The notes beneath the pieces were generated by a model. It made no database searches, was not told the DNA's origin, and saw only the letters and a list, made by a program, of their open reading frames with translations. Shown here piece by piece: positions 7,272 to 15,075 of a DNA stretch of 34,495 bases (position 1 is the first letter of the stretch; every line of letters begins with the position of its first letter). The stretch comes from Candidatus Desulfatibia vada (GTDB lineage Bacteria; Desulfobacterota; Desulfobacteria; Desulfobacterales; UBA11574), in contig JACNIG010000220.1 in the NCBI GenBank assembly GCA_014383215.1, forward strand, positions 1-34,495, written 5' to 3'. The position numbers and the translations under genes are program-made.

Positions 7272-8234
7272 CTATAAAGAGTTCGAAAGAGCATTGCCGC
7301 TGCTGAACCGATCAAGCAGCTTCCGGGTACTACCACCGGAAATCGGACGCGGTTTATTTTCATCGGTAGAGAATTCTAACAAATCATCATCCGAATCACT
7401 CTCAAGATCGTCAATCAGGTTGGCCTCCATATCCTCAATGTCCAGCTTCTCCATGAAGTCGGTTGTGGATTCTATGACCGTCTTGACCGTAAGAATCTTT
7501 TTCTTAGAATCCAATTCCTCCCCGTTCATCTTTAAGCCGTTGTCCAGAGAACTGAGCCTGGCATCATACAACGCTACGACCTTTTGAAACGATTTAATCT
7601 TGTCGATGGCTTTGACAAGGAAATCGGAGTTTTTCTGGGAAACCACCAGAGATCGTTCCAGTGTTGCAAGCATGGCAACCGTCCGGGGATCGGCTCCTTT
7701 GACCCCGGAGATACTGTTCTTAATCAACTTAGCCGATACTTGAAAATACTTGTTGAATGTCGTGGTAACTTCCGGATCTACCATCTTCTCATCATCCTTG
7801 AGTTCTTCTAGTTTGGATCTCATCTTGCCCAAGGCATCAAACACATTGGTCATCTGCTTTCTGACCACCGCCAACGCCTTGCGCCTGTAGTTGGTCGCCT
7901 CACGTTTTATATTGTTCCTCTGCGCCCAGAGTGTATATCTTTGGTCTTTGGTCAGGTTCAGATTATCAAGCTGCTGGTCAATTGCTTTAATCTTTTGTGA
8001 CCGCTCTTGAATTTTTTGTAATATCTGATCCCTAACCTGCTGGGCCGTAAGGATGTTCTGGGTCAGATTCTCAGCAATCTCCAGAAGATCTCCCGGCCGG
8101 TCCACCATCATTTGATTGGCAGCATACGCAGATGAACAGGAAGCCGGTAAAACCCATCCGGAAAGAACGGGCCCCGTAGTTAAAACACCGGCTACTGTCC
8201 AAATGATCATTGTTAACTTTAATCCCTTTTTCAT
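7272..8234 (-). CDS. secreted coiled-coil protein of the envelope operon
   Basis: A signal peptide (about 1-39, cleavage likely after SSAYA) is followed by about 280 mostly helical residues. Heptad-like patterns are strongest at about 60-95 (QVRDQILQKIQERSQKIKAI) and again around 120-150 and 240-260. The C-terminus (DDLESDSDDDLLEFSTDENKP) is acidic and probably disordered. No enzymatic motif is visible. The start is supported by GGAGGTG seven bases upstream, and the gene follows the lipoprotein gene by 15 bases. A scaffold or periplasmic adaptor role fits its shape and context but is not shown. I do not recognise the family. Confidence 0.75.
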   Translation of the reverse strand: MKKGLKLTMIIWTVAGVLTTGPVLSGWVLPASCSSAYAANQMMVDRPGDLLEIAENLTQNILTAQQVRDQILQKIQERSQKIKAIDQQLDNLNLTKDQRYTLWAQRNNIKREATNYRRKALAVVRKQMTNVFDALGKMRSKLEELKDDEKMVDPEVTTTFNKYFQVSAKLIKNSISGVKGADPRTVAMLATLERSLVVSQKNSDFLVKAIDKIKSFQKVVALYDARLSSLDNGLKMNGEELDSKKKILTVKTVIESTTDFMEKLDIEDMEANLIDDLESDSDDDLLEFSTDENKPRPISGGSTRKLLDRFSSGNALSNSL

Positions 8235-8249
8235 AATTACACCTCCTGA

Positions 8250-8735
8250 TTACCTTCTGATTTTTTTGATTTCCCCTACGGCTTTGTCCGTGGGTGTGAC
8301 CGCTTTGAAAGGGCTTGGATCCTGGAACCGGTTCAACCAGTCCCTTATCTCAACGAACCGGAGGGTATCATCAGCCCCAAGTGCACTAACTGCTGCAGCT
8401 GACAGACATGTCTTCTTCGCTTCACCTTCTGCCAACTCGGCACCGTTTAAAAAATAGTCGCAAGCTAAAAGATACCGGCCTTTTTCAAACAAATAAGTCC
8501 CCCCGTCATAGAAATCTTTCCAGGTTACCGGCTGCCCTTTCAGAGCCTTTCCCCGGTAGTTGCCCGGAAACTTCACCAACGCCTTGGCAGGGATCGATTT
8601 CGAATACGTATCTGCATATGCATTCGGATCATAGACCGCCTGCTTAGTTGTGCTGCAACCAGTGATACCAGCCGTGCTAACTGCCAAGGCAACCAGAACT
8701 GCAGCAAAACCAAATACCTGCTTTAGTCTCGCCAT
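8250..8735 (-). CDS. outer-membrane-type lipoprotein, first gene of the envelope operon
   Basis: The protein starts with a lipoprotein signal ending in a lipobox GITGC (Cys27 from the chosen start). Its helical domain contains a TPR-like stretch (YLFEKGRYLLACDYFLNGAELAEGE) followed by a second helical pair. I chose the ATG at 8735: GGAGGTGA lies five bases upstream, while the longer frame's GTG at 8744 sits inside that site. The product is then 161 residues. Residue +2 is Ser, favouring outer-membrane retention. It is the first gene of eight closely packed genes and may anchor the system to the outer membrane. Function unknown. Confidence 0.8.
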   Translation of the reverse strand: MARLKQVFGFAAVLVALAVSTAGITGCSTTKQAVYDPNAYADTYSKSIPAKALVKFPGNYRGKALKGQPVTWKDFYDGGTYLFEKGRYLLACDYFLNGAELAEGEAKKTCLSAAAVSALGADDTLRFVEIRDWLNRFQDPSPFKAVTPTDKAVGEIKKIRR

Positions 8736-8874
8736 CGTATTCACCTCCTTTCTTTTAAATGTTTCTCATTTTATGCCTTCCTACCCGTTTAATATAAAAT
8801 GATTTATAAATTTGCTTTTGGCACTTCCTCCTTTCTTTAATGATTTTTAAAAAATCGAATCTAAAATGGATTAA

Positions 8875-8890
8875 TACAAATAAGATGCCA
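8875..8890 (-). promoter_or_regulatory. weak sigma-54-like promoter for the envelope operon
   Basis: The minus strand reads TGGCAT-CTTAT-TTGTA. The -24 element and spacing match sigma-54 promoters, but the -12 element has GT instead of GC. It lies 140 bases before the lipoprotein ATG. It is listed because two better copies of the same -24 element occur elsewhere in the window. Confidence 0.25.
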
Positions 8891-9019
8891 AAAAAGCATT
8901 TATTGAGGAAAAAATATAAGTAGTTGTTAAATTTGGGAAAGAATATGAGGACTGAAAATAAAAAAACTTACTGTTTACTTTTGTAATTTTTTTATCTCTT
9001 AGGGACTAACAATTGTAAA

Positions 9020-9169
9020 ATGAATACTAACAAAACCGATTGCGATAGAGCGATTTCTTTGGAGGGAGATTTTTATTCAAATATTAGTATCAATGAACAA
9101 GGAAAGATTTTAGATGGAGGAATATGTTTGGTTTTTGTTAAACCATCTTCGGCCCGTGACAGAATATGA
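9020..9169 (+). CDS. possible 49-residue small protein
   Basis: An ATG-to-TGA frame on the plus strand encodes a protein-like sequence (GDFYSNISINEQGKI and GICLVFVKP) with balanced composition. There is no good ribosome binding site (AATTGTAAA precedes the ATG). It may be a small gene or a fragment of a decayed gene in the gap between two minus-strand operons. I recognise no family. Confidence 0.2.
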   Translation: MNTNKTDCDRAISLEGDFYSNISINEQGKILDGGICLVFVKPSSARDRI

Positions 9170-9280
9170 CTTTAGGAATGTTCGAAATTAAACTGCTCAA
9201 GCTGAGCTATCTCCATTTTTAGTTTTGACATGCTATGGAATATGCAAAACATTAGTGGCTATTTATGGTTTTTTAATATT

Positions 9281-10009
9281 TTATTTATTGCTACCTGCGA
9301 CATTCATATAACTGCGACACATATAATAGAAGTATTGGTTCGCTTCATTGCTTACCATTTTTTTATCTTGATCATATAATTTGTAGTAGGGATCTTTTTC
9401 TATAAAATACCCGATGCACTTAACGACACTGGTTTTATGATCTTCCAAAAAGCTGATATTTTGTGCTTTTATTCTATCATTCCATATTCCCCAGTTTTGA
9501 ACGCGAGAAAAAAACTTAAATGGCTCCAATACCGGTTGATTTAAACTTGCCAACCATTTTGACACCTTTTGGCATGGAACTATATGTCCACCTGATGATA
9601 AATTTGAAATATCGTGAAACAGCTTATGCATATATGACAAATGGAACGTATACTTTTGTTCCCGATATGATTCCTTTAAAAGGCTTATTGGATAAATGTC
9701 ATTTTCTCCAATTAAACGAACATTTGCTTGGGGATTATAATATTTGATAAACCATCCCCATGCAAGATGATTTTCAAAGCATAGCATCCCAGGATGTTTT
9801 TTATCGAATTGAAGTGCGGGAAGTGATTTTGTATTTTTTGAAATCCAAAACTCTTGAATGCCTTTAATTTGCCAGATATCAATTATTTTTAGACCATCTT
9901 GAGGCCAAAGTATTGCCCGCGATCCAAACCAGATTCCTGTCACTTTTAATCTTGAACTATCGATTACGGATCGCGTATTAAAAATAAGAATTAACGATTC
10001 ATCAGACAT
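9281..10009 (-). CDS. hypothetical protein downstream of the decarboxylase-receiver gene
   Basis: The 242 residues show no signal peptide or membrane span. They are rich in aromatic residues (for example WFIKYYNP, EFWISKN, QYFYYMCRSY), and I recognise no family. An N-terminal half with alternating strands (SLILIFNTRSV, KVTGIWFGSRAILWP) and a helical C-terminal half are suggested. It follows the decarboxylase gene on the same strand after 63 bases and is the last gene of the run that starts at tyrS, so it may be co-transcribed. The base composition is like its right-hand neighbours and unlike the envelope operon. Function unknown. Confidence 0.6.
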   Translation of the reverse strand: MSDESLILIFNTRSVIDSSRLKVTGIWFGSRAILWPQDGLKIIDIWQIKGIQEFWISKNTKSLPALQFDKKHPGMLCFENHLAWGWFIKYYNPQANVRLIGENDIYPISLLKESYREQKYTFHLSYMHKLFHDISNLSSGGHIVPCQKVSKWLASLNQPVLEPFKFFSRVQNWGIWNDRIKAQNISFLEDHKTSVVKCIGYFIEKDPYYKLYDQDKKMVSNEANQYFYYMCRSYMNVAGSNK

Positions 10010-10072
10010 AAACGACTTTTCATCTTCTCTTATTTAAGGTTTTCGCTGCATTTTCTTTTATTCTCGATCATC

Positions 10073-12793
10073 TTAAATTTTTAATCCAATGAGTTCTTTG
10101 AGAATTTGATCTGCTACTAAGCGCCTTTGTTCTTCTGTAGCATTTTCGCTAGTTGCATTGCGATTAAGCTTTATGGTTTTGATGTCTACATCGGGGTATT
10201 TTGCTTTGGCATCCTTTATTCGTTTCTTATAATCACGATAGCCTTTTGTAAAAAAGAATACTACCTTTACTCGATATTCTTCGTTTACTATAATGTTTCT
10301 TTCATGGATTGCTTCATAAACTTTAAACCCGGAGTCAGATTCTCCTTTTGGCTCTGAAGAAGATCCTCGCATATCTATATCAAGAAAGGCAATATCCAAA
10401 GGCACGTTGTAATCTTTGACCATTCCCATCGCAGCTTTTTCTGTTTCCTTGTATTGAAAATGTTTCCAGAATTTGTCATTATGCAGTGTGGGCAAACAAT
10501 TTCGGATTTGAGAGGGGGTGCTTGCATCATCATCCATAATTAAAGAAACCATATGTCTTTGCCACGTTTTAGCCTTATCATTTGCAGTCTTTTCATAATA
10601 TTCTTTTACTGTTTCATCAACTAACTGCGAGAGATATTGTGAATAGGCTTCGAAAGTTGATATCTTTTCTTTCTGAAAACTACCTCCACGCGTTTGCGCA
10701 ATTAGACTATAAGGCCCCATTACTACTGAACGAATAACTTTTATCTTTTCATTCTCACCAAGCATTTTCTTGAAAGGAGAATGTTCCCTCAATCCCTCTT
10801 CTATTGTAGCTTTAGAAGAAAGCATTACTTCCGTCCCAACGGCCATAAAATTTCTAATTTCTCTTGTTGGACTTAGTTTTTTAATAATTTCAGTAGTAAT
10901 TCTGTTTGTTTCTTCAATAGATGACAATTCCTTATGATATGGAACATAACAGACAATATTTGAATGAGGTTGATGTATTAAGGCTATTTGACCGTCCTTA
11001 TTAGGTCCCCGAAATTCATCTTTTAATGATTGATAAAGTTTTCTTGCAGACAGAACCGATAAACCTACTAAACGGCCATGTCCATTTTGATCCAAAGGGA
11101 CGGTTTTGTGCGCAAGCCAGCAGGCAGCTGCTGCAGCCCCTGAACGCGATCCTTCCAAAGTATAGCGTCCGGTAAAGCCGATATCTGTCTCTGAATCCGC
11201 CCAGAGATACGGTGCATCGGTACTCATAACTTCACGTGCATGCCCGTTTTTTAACAACACAGCACCTGCTGGATAAGGGATATACCCTAACTTATGAGGA
11301 TCAATACTTATGCTGTCCGAACGGTTCAAGGCGGCTGTTCTATCAATAAATTCCTGCCATGCCAGCCATGTTCCTGTACCCTGATCCGACATATCAATAA
11401 GTTCCCTACATTCATCTTGCGGCAACCCAACCCCAGTCCCACACTCGAGCAACCAATTTTTTAAAGTCCCTGGTGTATTTGAGTCTCCGGCTTTAGCTAC
11501 GCTGCTTGAGCCAAGTTCCGGTCGAATCATCGATGCCAGGTAGCCGCCATAACATGCATCTACATGGTTCCAGATTGTCAGGCCGTGTTCCAGGCGAAAT
11601 TCTTCTAGCAATTCGTATATTGCCGGCAGGTTATCAAGAGCGCCTTCTTCAGTAGTCCCAAATATAGATGACAGGAAAAAAGGCCAGACTTTTTCACTGG
11701 TCTGATCATTGAGATCTTTCAGGATTATGTCACGAAATGCAGATACATCCATGTCAAAGCTTGATAGAAGGGGTATTAAAGAGATGGATTTGTTACCGAA
11801 CCCCAATATGTCAGCGGATTTCGGCCATGAATAATGGGATGATGCAGAAACATATATTTTCCATACTGAGTCCAATATGCTGCCGGCATCACGAATATGC
11901 TGATTTGCTAACTTTCTAAAAGACTGAAGCCCAAGCGTTTTCAATTGAAAATGCCGAACAAGTTCGTCGAAAAAGAATCCAGCTTCTTTGACTATTTCCG
12001 GTGAATCGATTGGTTTTTGTGAATCAATTGTTTCTTTAATATACACCAAAGCAGTTTGACGAAGTTGGCAAAGCTCTTCTACCGGGAGGTTAGCCAATTC
12101 CCAAGCACTCATTTCTGAGATAGGTTTTTCTTCACCAATAGCTGTCATAGATTTAAGATTTTTCTTTAATTCTTCTTGAATTTTTTTCAAACGGAGATGG
12201 AGGGAGCCTTTAATTGCAATATCATGTTCTTTTAGATTTTCTGCTATAATATCATCAGGTAAGGTATCGCATTCGAGGGCTATTCTTATGGAAAAAGGCA
12301 GGGTGCGAAGATTACGGGCTACCCAAAGACTGTAAATATTAGCTGTAGTACCACCTGTCGTTAAATATCCCCAGCCTTCCGGCGGCAGGCCCACCATTTT
12401 GAGTAACATCTCGATTACTTCCTTTTCCAACCGGGCAGTAACCGGAGATGATTCGTCTGCAACGTTATTACTGTTATATAACATTGCACCAAAATAACCA
12501 ACTAGTGCCGGTAGCAACAGGTCTGTATTCATATGTCCGACATAACGCGCGGAAAAGAAAGGTACGCCCGCCTTTGAGTGGCTCAAGAACTGAAACAGTC
12601 TATCCCGCAGTCCATCGACAAAAGCTTTAAAATCAGCATCGCTTTGAGTAGCTGAAGTGACTACGGGATAGTCCTCAGGGTGAAAGTTTCTTCGCCAATA
12701 CATATGGTCGTCAAGGGCTTCGATCACCAATTGTCTAAAAAGTTCCATATTTTCAGCTTTGGGGCCAATTAAATATCCAAACAAGTCTTTCAT
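10073..12793 (-). CDS. tyrosine-decarboxylase-family PLP enzyme fused to a C-terminal receiver domain
   Basis: Residues about 1-740 match the group II PLP decarboxylases of the bacterial tyrosine decarboxylase type, which turn an aromatic L-amino acid into its amine and CO2. Visible are the N-terminal GPKAENMELFR segment, SARYVGHMNTDLLLPAL, His320 in SASSHYSW (stacking on PLP), Asp412 in HVDACYGGY and the Schiff-base Lys501 in SIDPHKLGY. Compared with known enzymes of about 620 residues, an insert lies near 165-320 and the protein is much longer. Residues about 744-906 look like a response-regulator receiver: acid pocket MDDDAS (754-756), LDIDM with likely phosphoacceptor Asp805, VVFFFT (Thr849) and a strand with a conserved-type Lys near 875. 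I know of no such fusion. The gene follows tyrS and a broken methyltransferase gene, with AGAGGT before the ATG. The substrate is inferred from family and the tyrS neighbour. Confidence 0.85.
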   Translation of the reverse strand: MKDLFGYLIGPKAENMELFRQLVIEALDDHMYWRRNFHPEDYPVVTSATQSDADFKAFVDGLRDRLFQFLSHSKAGVPFFSARYVGHMNTDLLLPALVGYFGAMLYNSNNVADESSPVTARLEKEVIEMLLKMVGLPPEGWGYLTTGGTTANIYSLWVARNLRTLPFSIRIALECDTLPDDIIAENLKEHDIAIKGSLHLRLKKIQEELKKNLKSMTAIGEEKPISEMSAWELANLPVEELCQLRQTALVYIKETIDSQKPIDSPEIVKEAGFFFDELVRHFQLKTLGLQSFRKLANQHIRDAGSILDSVWKIYVSASSHYSWPKSADILGFGNKSISLIPLLSSFDMDVSAFRDIILKDLNDQTSEKVWPFFLSSIFGTTEEGALDNLPAIYELLEEFRLEHGLTIWNHVDACYGGYLASMIRPELGSSSVAKAGDSNTPGTLKNWLLECGTGVGLPQDECRELIDMSDQGTGTWLAWQEFIDRTAALNRSDSISIDPHKLGYIPYPAGAVLLKNGHAREVMSTDAPYLWADSETDIGFTGRYTLEGSRSGAAAAACWLAHKTVPLDQNGHGRLVGLSVLSARKLYQSLKDEFRGPNKDGQIALIHQPHSNIVCYVPYHKELSSIEETNRITTEIIKKLSPTREIRNFMAVGTEVMLSSKATIEEGLREHSPFKKMLGENEKIKVIRSVVMGPYSLIAQTRGGSFQKEKISTFEAYSQYLSQLVDETVKEYYEKTANDKAKTWQRHMVSLIMDDDASTPSQIRNCLPTLHNDKFWKHFQYKETEKAAMGMVKDYNVPLDIAFLDIDMRGSSSEPKGESDSGFKVYEAIHERNIIVNEEYRVKVVFFFTKGYRDYKKRIKDAKAKYPDVDIKTIKLNRNATSENATEEQRRLVADQILKELIGLKI

Positions 12794-12810
12794 ATCTACC
12801 TCTCAAGCTG

Positions 12811-13335
12811 TTATAGGTTTTGGGCATAAAAGTAACACAATTGCCAAAAAAAAAACGTCCTGCCAAACTTGTCCTGATAAAACCCGAGATAATGGTCTAG
12901 CCAGTTCGCTAACTCTGTCAATTCGTCCTCAGGAATCGATTCAAAGTTCCAGGCCTCCCCTAATCCAAATAATTCATGAACAAACCATGTAGCATCTCGG
13001 CGACCATTAAACGACCATGGCGTAGGAATAGTCCCCACGCGAACATCGTTCATTCCTGCACCTAACAGAGCTTCCTTGATGCTTGTTTCACGTGGGAAAT
13101 ATCCAAAATGACGCTGAGCGCCGTAACCGTCAATAACGTCATCAAAAAAGTCAGCCAGATAACCGGTTCCAGATCCCATATCTATAACATCGTACCCTCT
13201 AATTTCCTAGTTGGCGGCTATACAGAGCAATGGTAAAATCTCAAGATATCGAGCTGTTGGATACCTATTCATTGCACCTTTATACCGAATTGCGCGCTCT
13301 TTTCCAAACATATTTTTCTTAGCTTGAACGGGCAT
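12811..13335 (-). pseudogene. SAM-dependent methyltransferase gene interrupted by an in-frame amber codon
   Basis: The frame from the ATG at 13335 (GGAGAG seven bases upstream) runs for 42 codons, meets TAG at 13207-13209, and continues in the same frame for 131 codons to a normal stop. Across the TAG the product is continuous: upstream NRYPTARYLEILPLL, downstream YDVIDMGSGTGYLADFF, the glycine-rich SAM-binding motif I. Only the part after ATG 13177-13179 remains as a normal ORF, and it lacks the first strand of the fold. Total length would be 174 codons including the amber, short for a methyltransferase, so other parts may also be lost. It lies between tyrS and the decarboxylase gene (17-base gap). 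A nonsense mutation or sequencing error is the simplest reading; amber readthrough is possible but unsupported. Confidence 0.7.
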
Positions 13336-13357
13336 AACTTCTCTCCATGAACGTTTC

Positions 13358-13377
13358 CCTCGGCTTAATCGCCAAGG
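13358..13377 (-). promoter_or_regulatory. hairpin between tyrS and the methyltransferase pseudogene
   Basis: CCTTGGC-GATTAA-GCCGAGG on the minus strand forms a seven-pair stem with one G-T pair. It is not followed by a T-run, so it may be an mRNA-processing or partial attenuation structure instead of a terminator. Confidence 0.3.
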
Positions 13378-13398
13378 TTAGCACAAAGAAAAAATAAA

Positions 13399-14676
13399 TT
13401 ACCTGTTTTCTAAAACCTTGACTAAAAGATAGTCTTTTTTACCTTTGCGGATTAAAATATGAGATTCGGATGCCAGATGATTTTTATTTATCTCAAAATT
13501 TTCTTTGATACGCACATTATTAACATAAATTCCTCCAGATTCCAATAGGCGGCGGCCCTTGCTCTTTGAATTCACCAATCTGCTATCAAAAAGCAATTCG
13601 ACAAGATCTATACCCTTTTCCAGTACGTTTTTCGAAACTTTAAAAGAAGGAGCTTCTGAAAAAACAGCAGAAAGAGTATCATCTGAAATACCTTTAACCC
13701 CGGATTGATATACAATTTCAGCTGCATTAACCAATTCGCGGGCTTTTGACTCGCCATGAACCATAGAAGTCATTTCGAAAGCCAATGCTTTCTGAGCTTC
13801 ACGTTTTTCAGGCTCAGATTGTAAGGATCGGTCAAGCCTAACAATCTCTTTTTTATTCAGAAATGTATAAATATTAAGCAGACGGATTACATCCCGATCA
13901 TCTTGGCGAACAAGATACTGGAAAAAATCCCAGGGTCTTGTCTTTTCAGGATCTAACCAAATGGCATTGCCTTCTGATTTGCCGAATTTCTCTCCGGCAG
14001 AAGTGGTCATCAGTGGGAAAGTTAGTCCAAATGCCGTTGCTCTTGTTTGTTTACGGATCAAATCGATACCAGCAGTAATATTGCCCCACTGGTCATTTCC
14101 ACCGCACTGTAGTAAGCATCCAAACTTTTCAAACAAATGCAGAAAGTCGAACGCTTGCATGGTCATGTAGCTGAATTCTGTGAAGCTTATTCCCTGATCA
14201 CTATTAAGACGCCGCTTTACGGACTCTTTAGCAATCATGTAATTAATGCTAAAATGTTTTCCAACGTCTCGTAACCAATCGATGAAAGTCATTTTAGAAA
14301 TCCAATCATCGTTATTAAGTATGATCGGGGCGGAATCCTCAGAGAAGTCTAAATATTTAGCCATTTGCTTTTTGAGCCCTTCAATGTTTTTAGCTACTTT
14401 CTCTCTGGATAGCAGATTTCGCTCCTCTGATTTTCCAGAGGGATCTCCTATCATACCTGTAGCTCCTCCAATGATAAGCAAAACCTTATGTCCGGCTTTT
14501 TGAAAATGGCTTAAGGCTATCAGGGGCACCAGATGCCCAAGATGCAGGCTATTCTCTGTTGGATCAAAACCAGCGTACACAGTAATCTTTTTATTTCTAA
14601 GTAAATTTCGCAGTTTATCATCGCTGCATTGCTCAATGAAGCCTCTTTCTTCAAGCGTTTCAAATACCGATTGCAT
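13399..14676 (-). CDS. tyrS: tyrosyl-tRNA synthetase
   Basis: TyrS charges tRNA-Tyr with tyrosine using ATP. The 425 residues are full length for the E. coli-type enzyme. The Rossmann catalytic domain has the HIGH-type motif HLGH (45-48), the tyrosine pocket segments YAGFDPT and QCGGNDQWGNI, and the KMSKS-type loop KFGKS (230-234). An S4-like RNA-binding domain occupies about 355-425 (SKGRRLLESGGIYVNN). TAGGAGG precedes the ATG. A strong sigma-54-like promoter lies 85 bases upstream, unusual for a housekeeping synthetase. The next genes are a methyltransferase remnant and a tyrosine-decarboxylase-like gene, the tyrS-decarboxylase order seen in tyramine clusters of lactic acid bacteria. It may be the only tyrS or a pathway-linked extra copy; the window cannot tell. 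Confidence 0.95.
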   Translation of the reverse strand: MQSVFETLEERGFIEQCSDDKLRNLLRNKKITVYAGFDPTENSLHLGHLVPLIALSHFQKAGHKVLLIIGGATGMIGDPSGKSEERNLLSREKVAKNIEGLKKQMAKYLDFSEDSAPIILNNDDWISKMTFIDWLRDVGKHFSINYMIAKESVKRRLNSDQGISFTEFSYMTMQAFDFLHLFEKFGCLLQCGGNDQWGNITAGIDLIRKQTRATAFGLTFPLMTTSAGEKFGKSEGNAIWLDPEKTRPWDFFQYLVRQDDRDVIRLLNIYTFLNKKEIVRLDRSLQSEPEKREAQKALAFEMTSMVHGESKARELVNAAEIVYQSGVKGISDDTLSAVFSEAPSFKVSKNVLEKGIDLVELLFDSRLVNSKSKGRRLLESGGIYVNNVRIKENFEINKNHLASESHILIRKGKKDYLLVKVLENR

Positions 14677-14760
14677 GATCCATCCTCCTATCCTTCTATT
14701 TTAAAAATATTGAGCATCTATACCTTATCTTTTATTTTCGGGTTTCTTACTTACTTATAA

Positions 14761-14776
14761 AGCAAACGCTATGCCA
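14761..14776 (-). promoter_or_regulatory. sigma-54-like promoter of the tyrS-decarboxylase operon
   Basis: The minus strand reads TGGCAT-AGCGT-TTGCT, with the GG and GC dinucleotides ten bases apart as sigma-54 requires (consensus TGGCAC-N5-TTGCA/T). It lies 85 bases before the tyrS ATG, so the transcript would have a leader of about 75 bases. Two NtrC-like activator genes lie directly upstream. Confidence 0.6.
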
Positions 14777-14959
14777 ACCTTTATCACAAATAGGTTTTAA
14801 CTTTAATTTCAAGAAGATATAGAAGCTTGCAACAATATGGTCTACTAAAAACAATGCTTTGATATACTTACAGAATTGCATTGCAACTAACAATTAATAA
14901 CAAATAAGACAGATTTTTTAAAATTTGCTGTAAGTTGGATGGCTTTATTTTTCATTGGA

Positions 14960-14975
14960 CAAGATTACAATCTTG
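14960..14975. promoter_or_regulatory. inverted repeat, candidate activator-binding site
   Basis: CAAGATT-AC-AATCTTG is a perfect inverted repeat with seven-base arms, about 185 bases upstream of the tyrS sigma-54-like promoter. This is a usual distance and symmetry for an NtrC-type enhancer. Which protein binds it is unknown. Confidence 0.4.
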
Positions 14976-15075
14976 AGAAAACGGAAATATCTATCACGAA
15001 CCTATCTAAATAAAAGATAGACTTTTGTCAGATTATGTTGAATCTTTAGGAAATTGAGATGGCCTCACTTCACGT

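Larger units (their letters stand above)
8736..9280. other. intergenic region upstream of the envelope operon
   Basis: This AT-rich stretch holds the leader of the envelope operon. Within it are a weak sigma-54-like site (8875-8890), a second GGAGGAAG tract near 8824-8831 (minus) with no credible gene behind it, a five-codon ORF ending just before the lipoprotein SD, and a possible 49-residue plus-strand ORF (9020-9169). The short inverted repeat GCTCA/TGAGC at 9196-9212 could weakly terminate the 242-residue gene to its right. Confidence 0.4.
14677..15075. other. control region upstream of tyrS
   Basis: No gene is visible in these 399 bases. The stretch holds a sigma-54-like promoter (14761-14776), a perfect inverted repeat (14960-14975) about 200 bases upstream of it, a near-palindromic TTGCATTGCAA (14876-14886) and a short stem CTATCT/AGATAG near 15002-15020. 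No clear terminator follows the NtrC-like gene to the right. Confidence 0.5.

Noticed and set aside
8800-8835. Gene behind the GGAGGAAG tract upstream of the lipoprotein gene
   Set aside because: The only start codon at a usable distance opens a frame of six codons. No real gene follows.
13207-13209. Pyrrolysine codon as the explanation of the amber stop
   Set aside because: The gene is not of a known pyrrolysine-containing family and no pyl gene is seen in the window. It is kept only as a possibility; a nonsense mutation or error is simpler.
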